Shown here: in pieces, positions 13,139 through 17,678 of the stretch
Numbering within the stretch: position 1 is the first letter of the stretch
Layout of the letters: each line of letters begins with the position of its first letter
Origin: an uncultured Prevotella sp.
GTDB taxonomy: Bacteria > Bacteroidota > Bacteroidia > Bacteroidales > Bacteroidaceae
Assembly (NCBI GenBank): GCA_937901345.1
Contig: CALCHM010000003.1
Location: 1 to 17,678, forward strand
Length of the DNA: 17,678 nucleotides
Direction of reading: 5' to 3'
Program-made: the position numbers and the translations under genes
The notes under the pieces: generated by a model
What the model saw: the letters and a program-made list of their open reading frames with translations, nothing else
Database searches by the model: none
Told to the model about the DNA's origin: nothing

Positions 13139-15022
13139 TTAAATATCCATCTCTCGGATTTCAGAGAACTGGTTCCATCCTATCGTATTCAAATATGCAT
13201 TTTTAGCGCCTCGCGGAACATAGAGGATGCATTTCTCATTAATGTCGTTAAACGCCCCACTCCCAGTTGGAGTTAATTCTTCAGCTGGAATGTGCGAAAT
13301 AACCTTTGTCAAACGCTCACATTTTTCAAACGCATAAGCTTCAATCGTTTTGACGCCTTTACCAATCTCAACCATCTCCAAATTCTTACAATCTGCAAAT
13401 GCACGCAAACCTATTGTCGTCATATCTTCTGGAATATTAACCCTCTGTAACCCACTACTTTGAAACGTATACTTTTCTATCATCTTAAGATGTAAGGGTA
13501 AATTTATGCTTGATAATATCTCACATCCTTGAAAGGCACATGAACCTATCTTCTCGATACGATCATGCATAACAATCTCTTTCAATGCACTTTGATAGAA
13601 GCATCCGTCTCCTATGCGTACTACATTGGTAGGAATCACCAACTTGGGCTTCTGATAAAGCATATAAGCATAATTGCCCAAACCCGTTACGGAGGCAGGA
13701 ATTACCGTATTCTGACAAGCAGTTAAAAGGGTGTTCGTAACTGTTTCTACAATCGCATTGCAATTGTCACGACTATCATACACACGATTGTCCTTATCCA
13801 CAAGAATGCTATCAATAAAAACATTGCCTTCATACCCCATGCTTCCTATCTGCTTTACGGACTTTGGAATAACAATCGTCCCCGTAATGCGACAATTATA
13901 AAAGGCTTTACTTTGAATCGTTTCCAATCCATCAGGAAGAATAATCTTTATCGTCTCAGGGTTATCAAACGCACCACTATCAATAGACGTCACGCGAAAC
14001 GTTTGATTGCGATAAGTTATCGTAGCGGGTATTTCTACAACCCCATCGCCATATTCATAGATAAATTCTTCTTCGTTTTCGCCTTTATAGGTAATCGCTA
14101 CGGTGCGTGCTTCAGGGTCAATTACGCGACAATGGAAACCCTGCGCCTCAAACCTGCCAGTTATCAATTCCGGCTCTCCATCTTTTTCTCCACGATTGAG
14201 AACAAAAGGTAAAGGAAGGAAAAGCAAGAAAAGGAGTGAGAACAAGCCTATATGCATAGCCTTTCGCTTGAAAGTTCCCCTTGCATGAACGTCTACAAGA
14301 AGGGCATCAATCGTAGCATAGCGTTTCGCCTTCTCATTTGAGAGGCAACGTTTCATGATGCGGCACAAGGAACCTCGAAACTGCTTTCCCCTTTTCTCCT
14401 GTATGTATTTCAGAATGACACCTACCGAATAGATGTCCGTGCGTGCATCCACTTCCTTTGCATCTCTCAGATTGATTTCAGGAGCACAGAAACCAGATTT
14501 AAATCCAGGGGTGGTATCATCAAAATTACTCAAACAAAATCCTAAGTCCAAGAGTTTGAGGTCGCCATTCGTTTGTGACAACATGAGGTTATCGGGAGAG
14601 ATGTCCAAATGAAGCACATTTTTCTGATGAAGCGCCCTAACTGCCTCACACAAATGCAAGAGCAATTTCCAAACGTTGTCTTCTTGCAAGAAATATTCAG
14701 GTTCGTGCTCAATCTTCTGCTTCAGCGTACTCCCACTGACATATTCCATTAGGATATACACACCATCTTCATCATCATTTATCTCCACATATTCAACTAC
14801 GTAAGGACTCTTAATCGTTTTCCCCGTATTGAATTCTTTGTAGAAAAGCAAGCGGTATGACTCATCTTTGCTGAACTCAGGGCGCAACTTCTTCATGAAG
14901 AGAAGTTGGTTGTGTATGCGCACTTTATAAGCAAGGGAAGTCGCGCCGCATCTGTCCAACTGCTCTATATCCTCAAACCATTCGTTATCACCTAAGAAAT
15001 CTGAAACATTCACACTATCCAT
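13139..15022 (-). CDS. Membrane Ser/Thr-kinase-like protein with periplasmic BspA-type LRR repeats
   Basis: A 627-residue receptor-like protein. Residues about 15-245 form a protein kinase domain. It has Lys44/45 (FMKKL) in the VAIK position, the catalytic loop HLDISPDN (138-145) with Asp140 and Asn145, DLG (159-161) for DFG, APE (180-182) and a C-lobe Asp in TDIYSVGVIL. The glycine loop is degenerate (DRCGATSLAYKV) and HRD reads HLD, but the catalytic residues remain, so activity is plausible. One membrane helix (about 255-276) follows basic FKRK, placing the kinase inside. Residues about 340-620 are LRR_5/BspA repeats (for example IGSCAFQGCEILSSINLP and IGLRAFADCKNLEMVEI), including the family's CNAIVET-TNTL block and the terminal LYVPRGAKNAY. 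The 197-aa gene upstream abuts directly (TAAATG). Confidence 0.9.
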   Translation of the reverse strand: MDSVNVSDFLGDNEWFEDIEQLDRCGATSLAYKVRIHNQLLFMKKLRPEFSKDESYRLLFYKEFNTGKTIKSPYVVEYVEINDDEDGVYILMEYVSGSTLKQKIEHEPEYFLQEDNVWKLLLHLCEAVRALHQKNVLHLDISPDNLMLSQTNGDLKLLDLGFCLSNFDDTTPGFKSGFCAPEINLRDAKEVDARTDIYSVGVILKYIQEKRGKQFRGSLCRIMKRCLSNEKAKRYATIDALLVDVHARGTFKRKAMHIGLFSLLFLLFLPLPFVLNRGEKDGEPELITGRFEAQGFHCRVIDPEARTVAITYKGENEEEFIYEYGDGVVEIPATITYRNQTFRVTSIDSGAFDNPETIKIILPDGLETIQSKAFYNCRITGTIVIPKSVKQIGSMGYEGNVFIDSILVDKDNRVYDSRDNCNAIVETVTNTLLTACQNTVIPASVTGLGNYAYMLYQKPKLVIPTNVVRIGDGCFYQSALKEIVMHDRIEKIGSCAFQGCEILSSINLPLHLKMIEKYTFQSSGLQRVNIPEDMTTIGLRAFADCKNLEMVEIGKGVKTIEAYAFEKCERLTKVISHIPAEELTPTGSGAFNDINEKCILYVPRGAKNAYLNTIGWNQFSEIREMDI

Positions 15023-15616
15023 TTACACTCCTGCTATAATTAAATACTTCACCCCACCCCTCTTACCACATATATAATTAACAGGGTCGCCACCCTCATG
15101 GATAAGATTTGAGAGTATTAAGGGTTGATTTTCAACGACACGCTCACAGATAAACGTATCATTCACAGACAATTTACTGTTTCTACTTTCCAACACCTTA
15201 AACATGCAAAGTCCTATATACTGCAACGTAACACATCGATTGGGATTCCACATCAATTTAAACTTATCCCCCTTTTGCAAGGTGCTCGTCTTAAGGCAGT
15301 TGTTCTTCAAGAACTCACTATCAACGTCACCATCACTCAGTTGAAATTTGCAAAAGGTTTCCCAATCAGGATAGCCTATATAAATTGACAGAATATTTAA
15401 AGTGCTCAATCGAGAGGTTTGAACTTCCTTTTCCTTCTGATATCCCCACAAGCGTTTGAGGGTTGTTGACGAGAGATGATTTCTGGTTTCGTTAAATATA
15501 GCTCCTGACAAGAAATCAAAATCACGAGGAGTGTGCATTTTGAATCCAGCTGTATCTTCAACATATTGCTTCAGTCGTTCTAAAAAGAATTCTTGTGCCT
15601 TCGTCTCGTTATTCAT
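15023..15616 (-). CDS. Uncharacterised 197-aa protein upstream of the kinase
   Basis: A soluble 197-residue protein without signal peptide. The N-terminal half (about 1-92) is helical and has the blocks SSTTLKRLWGY (49-59) and RLSTLNILSIYIGYPDWETF (69-88). I associate this pattern with Bacteroidales proteins that carry a putative helix-turn-helix-like N-terminus and sit next to signalling or surface proteins, but I cannot name a family. The C-terminal half (about 112-197) looks beta-rich, with LQKGDKFKLMWNPNRCVTLQ and strands ending in KYLIIAGV. Its stop codon is immediately followed by the kinase ATG, so the two are translationally coupled. It could be a regulator or substrate of the kinase, which is inference. 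Confidence 0.75.
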   Translation of the reverse strand: MNNETKAQEFFLERLKQYVEDTAGFKMHTPRDFDFLSGAIFNETRNHLSSTTLKRLWGYQKEKEVQTSRLSTLNILSIYIGYPDWETFCKFQLSDGDVDSEFLKNNCLKTSTLQKGDKFKLMWNPNRCVTLQYIGLCMFKVLESRNSKLSVNDTFICERVVENQPLILSNLIHEGGDPVNYICGKRGGVKYLIIAGV

Positions 15617-15838
15617 TGAGTGTATCGTTTATTTGAGGATATTTTTAAATTTCATGCGAAGTTAGTTAAAATTGACGATGCAAATCCTACGTTTCAAATA
15701 CAAAATAATACATCATAAGCAATAAGGAACAAAATGGACTAATTCGAAAAACTAAATAATGCTTTCCTTTGTAACAAAATTTAAGAGAATGCCGAACCGC
15801 TTTCAAAGGGCGTAGGCAAAATTAATCAATACATATTT
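15617..15838. promoter_or_regulatory. Divergent intergenic region with weak promoter-like boxes
   Basis: These 222 nt separate two divergent units. For the minus operon, CGAAGTTA (15657-15664) reads TAACTTCG on the minus strand, one mismatch from TAnnTTTG. A TTTG (CAAA at 15681-15684) lies 16 nt upstream, which is short. For the plus gene, TTCCTTTG (15764-15771) has one mismatch. Neither is a confident promoter. Confidence 0.35.
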
Positions 15839-17410
15839 ATGAAGAAAACATTATTTGTTTTAGGGCTTGCGATGTTGTTTCAATCGCAAGATACCGTTTC
15901 TGCACAGTTTTTTAAAAACCTGAAAAAAGCTTGGAATGAAGTTAAAGTAGACAAAGAAGAGTTTCACAAAAAGCACAACCCTTATTACAAGAGTTCAGCT
16001 TCATCATCAACAACAACCCAAACATCTCAAACATCTCAAACTCAACAGGCTCCAGCTAAAGCAGAACCCAAGGCTGACTATGATCAAAAGGACTATATTT
16101 TCAAGATGTCCTTTGTGTTAGCCGAACATATCAACCCTGCCATAAAAATGACAGAAGAGGAACGCCTTGCAAAGTACAATGAAATGAAAGCCAACGACAA
16201 GTTTGAACTCGTTGACGGATGTTTTGCAAAGATTCATAAGGTACTCCCCAACCTTATTACTTTTGATTATGAGCAAGATGTAAAAAAATCCAAGATAAAG
16301 AATTTAGGTATACTACGCTTTACAACTCTTAATGGTGACGTATTCACAATCAATTGGGATAAACCGTATAGTACTGATGAAGTATACCGCCACGGCATGC
16401 TAAAACAGCTGTATAATGGAAAGTATTGGGGCAATAAACCTATTGACCCCAAAAGTGATATTTGGGATATGGGATATGTATACCTTTCAGGTGGAAAATG
16501 GGAGCCCATAACTGTTACGTGTGCAAATGGAGACGAAATAAAAGTTAAGGGAGATGATTCTCACAAAATCCATCCTTGGTATGTTCAAATTGCAGATAAA
16601 AAACATGAGGGTGACTACAAGGGGTACTTATACTATAATATTGATAACAAAGAAGGATATATTATTGCTGGAATTTGCAAGACATTAGAGGAATGCTCCA
16701 TTGAAATAATTGGAGATTTAGAACAGTGGAATTCAGAGAAGCCATACAGAATTATTTGGCCCAATGGTGACGTATTTGAAGGCACCTTAAAATTAAATGG
16801 TAAATATGTGAATGGAAACCAAGACACGGTAAAGATTAAAAACGACTTCGACAACTATTACAATGGATTAAAGCAATACTCTATCAAACTTGAAGATGAC
16901 GGAAGATGGCAAGTATATTGTGCTGCAGCACAATGGATCGAGCGTAACTTATACCTTAAAGGAGTCGGCACTCTTTACAACGGCATGATAACATGCAAGG
17001 ACAAGAGCGTTAAGATTTATGTTAATGGCGAATATGACGAAATCGAATCAATCACCTACACGCAACGCATTCAAGCAGAAGAAAGAAAGAAGAAGGAAGC
17101 AGCGGAAGCTCTTGTCAAGCAAAGAGCGACTCTTACGCAAAAATACGGAAAACAATATGTAGATATCTTCTATCGTCCTAGTGCCAAAATGACAGATATC
17201 ATTATCGTAGGCATGCCCGTTGGCCTCCTTATGGAATTCCACGACTCAGGTAAACTTGCCATCGACATCAAGATGAAACAATCAAACGGTAACTCAACAT
17301 GCTACGAGATCTATGGTTACCCAGCCTTCGGTGGCAATTACAAAAAGTTCGGCTACTTCTGGGCAAAGAACGGCAGAATCACCTCATTCAATTTGTACGG
17401 AATGAATTAA
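15839..17410 (+). CDS. Secreted uncharacterised protein with MORN-like strands
   Basis: A 523-residue exported protein. A signal peptide (MKKTLFVLGLAMLFQSQDTVSA) is probably cleaved after Ala22 (VSA-Q) by signal peptidase I. No lipobox Cys is present, so it is not a lipoprotein. A short basic segment, then a Ser/Thr/Gln-rich linker (about 52-75), leads to a large middle domain. That domain has recurring Gly/Asp-rich strand pairs such as NGDVFTINWD, NGDEIKVKG and NGDVFEGTLKLNGKY, reminiscent of MORN-like repeats. A charged coiled-coil-like stretch (IQAEERKKKEAAEALVKQR, about 404-422) precedes a C-terminal domain (KYGKQYVDIFY, IIVGMPVGLLMEF, GYFWAKNGRITSF). The VGMP start and closing strand resemble a BamE/SmpA-like fold, which is only a shape impression. 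Function is unknown. A strong terminator follows. Confidence 0.8.
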   Translation: MKKTLFVLGLAMLFQSQDTVSAQFFKNLKKAWNEVKVDKEEFHKKHNPYYKSSASSSTTTQTSQTSQTQQAPAKAEPKADYDQKDYIFKMSFVLAEHINPAIKMTEEERLAKYNEMKANDKFELVDGCFAKIHKVLPNLITFDYEQDVKKSKIKNLGILRFTTLNGDVFTINWDKPYSTDEVYRHGMLKQLYNGKYWGNKPIDPKSDIWDMGYVYLSGGKWEPITVTCANGDEIKVKGDDSHKIHPWYVQIADKKHEGDYKGYLYYNIDNKEGYIIAGICKTLEECSIEIIGDLEQWNSEKPYRIIWPNGDVFEGTLKLNGKYVNGNQDTVKIKNDFDNYYNGLKQYSIKLEDDGRWQVYCAAAQWIERNLYLKGVGTLYNGMITCKDKSVKIYVNGEYDEIESITYTQRIQAEERKKKEAAEALVKQRATLTQKYGKQYVDIFYRPSAKMTDIIIVGMPVGLLMEFHDSGKLAIDIKMKQSNGNSTCYEIYGYPAFGGNYKKFGYFWAKNGRITSFNLYGMN

Positions 17411-17450
17411 CTTATCACATAAAGCCACGGAATTATTTCCGATAGCTCTG

Positions 17451-17500
17451 AAACAAATGAGTTTGCCACCTTAAATGGAGGGCAAACTCATTTGTTTTAC
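17451..17500. terminator. Strong terminator after the secreted-protein gene
   Basis: A 17-bp perfect inverted repeat (17451-17467 with 17481-17497) encloses a 13-nt loop. The downstream arm ends in TTTGTTTTA, and the upstream arm starts with A-rich sequence, so it may work in both directions. Confidence 0.85.
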
Positions 17501-17530
17501 CTCTGCTCATAGCACACATGATGAAACTGT

Positions 17531-17569
17531 AAAACTAAGTGAGACTTACGAAAAATTAAGTGAGACTTT
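17531..17569. repeat. Direct repeat around AAGTGAGACTT
   Basis: AAAACTAAGTGAGACTTA (17531-17548) and AAAATTAAGTGAGACTTT (17552-17569) match at 16 of 18 positions with a 21-bp period. The core GTGAGAC also occurs in the type-A units of the 3491-3656 minisatellite. No gene is seen in this last stretch apart from the doubtful fragment at the edge. Confidence 0.6.
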
Positions 17570-17604
17570 AGGGCAAAGGTCTACTATAATTATAACAAGA
17601 AGTA

Positions 17605-17678
17605 TCAATAAAGGTCCCCTCCTCCTTTGGGCATTTGACCTCGCAGACTCGGTCTTCCTCCTCCTCGTAAGGCATAGT
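17605..17678 (-). other. Possible end of a minus-strand frame at the window edge
   Basis: A minus-strand frame is open from the right edge to TGA at 17607-17605 and reads about 22 residues ending RGQMPKGGGDLY. The overlapping +1 frame starts MPYEEEEDRVCEVK. Gly/Arg-rich low-complexity translation and the short length make a true gene uncertain. The GGAGGAGG-rich sequence could equally be a non-coding repeat. Confidence 0.2.

Noticed and set aside
12965..13276. Plus-strand 103-aa frame
   Set aside because: It crosses the kinase terminator hairpin and overlaps the kinase 3' end antisense.
1..17678. A defence system, prophage or integrative element
   Set aside because: Genes are housekeeping or signalling in type. 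No integrase, transposase, nuclease-helicase pair, toxin-antitoxin pair or attachment-site repeats were seen.

Overview
The window looks like a chromosomal segment of a Bacteroidota bacterium, most likely order Bacteroidales and close to Prevotellaceae. The signs are Bacteroidota-type promoter boxes (TTTG, about 20 nt, TAnnTTTG), lineage-restricted families (DUF4924, DUF4295), the rpmB-rpmG-DUF4295-ftsY-rimO gene order, and a BspA-type leucine-rich-repeat protein. This placement rests on recognition, not on a database search.

Region 1 (1-3425) holds the end of an S9-type peptidase, a tract of seven 8-bp repeats, a DUF4924 gene, a dTDP-4-dehydrorhamnose reductase gene (rfbD) and peptide chain release factor 3 (prfC), closed by a clear terminator. 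Region 2 (3426-4780) is an intergenic minisatellite of alternating 42- and 41-bp units forming an 83-bp higher-order repeat. A very small unrecognised gene and a B3/B4 (PheT-like) domain gene follow.

Region 3 (4781-8318) holds housekeeping genes: methionine aminopeptidase, tsaD (tRNA t6A synthesis), a stand-alone CinA C-terminal domain protein, then a ribosomal cluster (L28, L33, DUF4295) with a textbook promoter and terminator. Region 4 (8319-12656) is an apparent four-gene operon: ftsY, rimO, a canonical HU gene, and an overlapping gene for an HU domain fused through an acidic linker and one membrane segment to an external LysM domain. Both ends of that last protein have readable functions, DNA binding and peptidoglycan binding, so it could link nucleoid and cell wall.

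Region 5 (12657-15616) starts with a convergent intergenic stretch rich in hairpins and small repeats. A minus-strand pair follows: a 197-aa protein of unknown function, then a membrane protein with a cytoplasmic Ser/Thr-kinase-like domain, one membrane helix and periplasmic BspA-like LRR repeats. Region 6 (15617-17678) holds a secreted protein of unknown function with a very strong terminator, then a short repeat-bearing tail.

The two most interesting items are the HU-TM-LysM protein and the kinase-TM-LRR receptor-like protein with its abutting partner. I saw no rRNA, tRNA, CRISPR array, insertion sequence or prophage.
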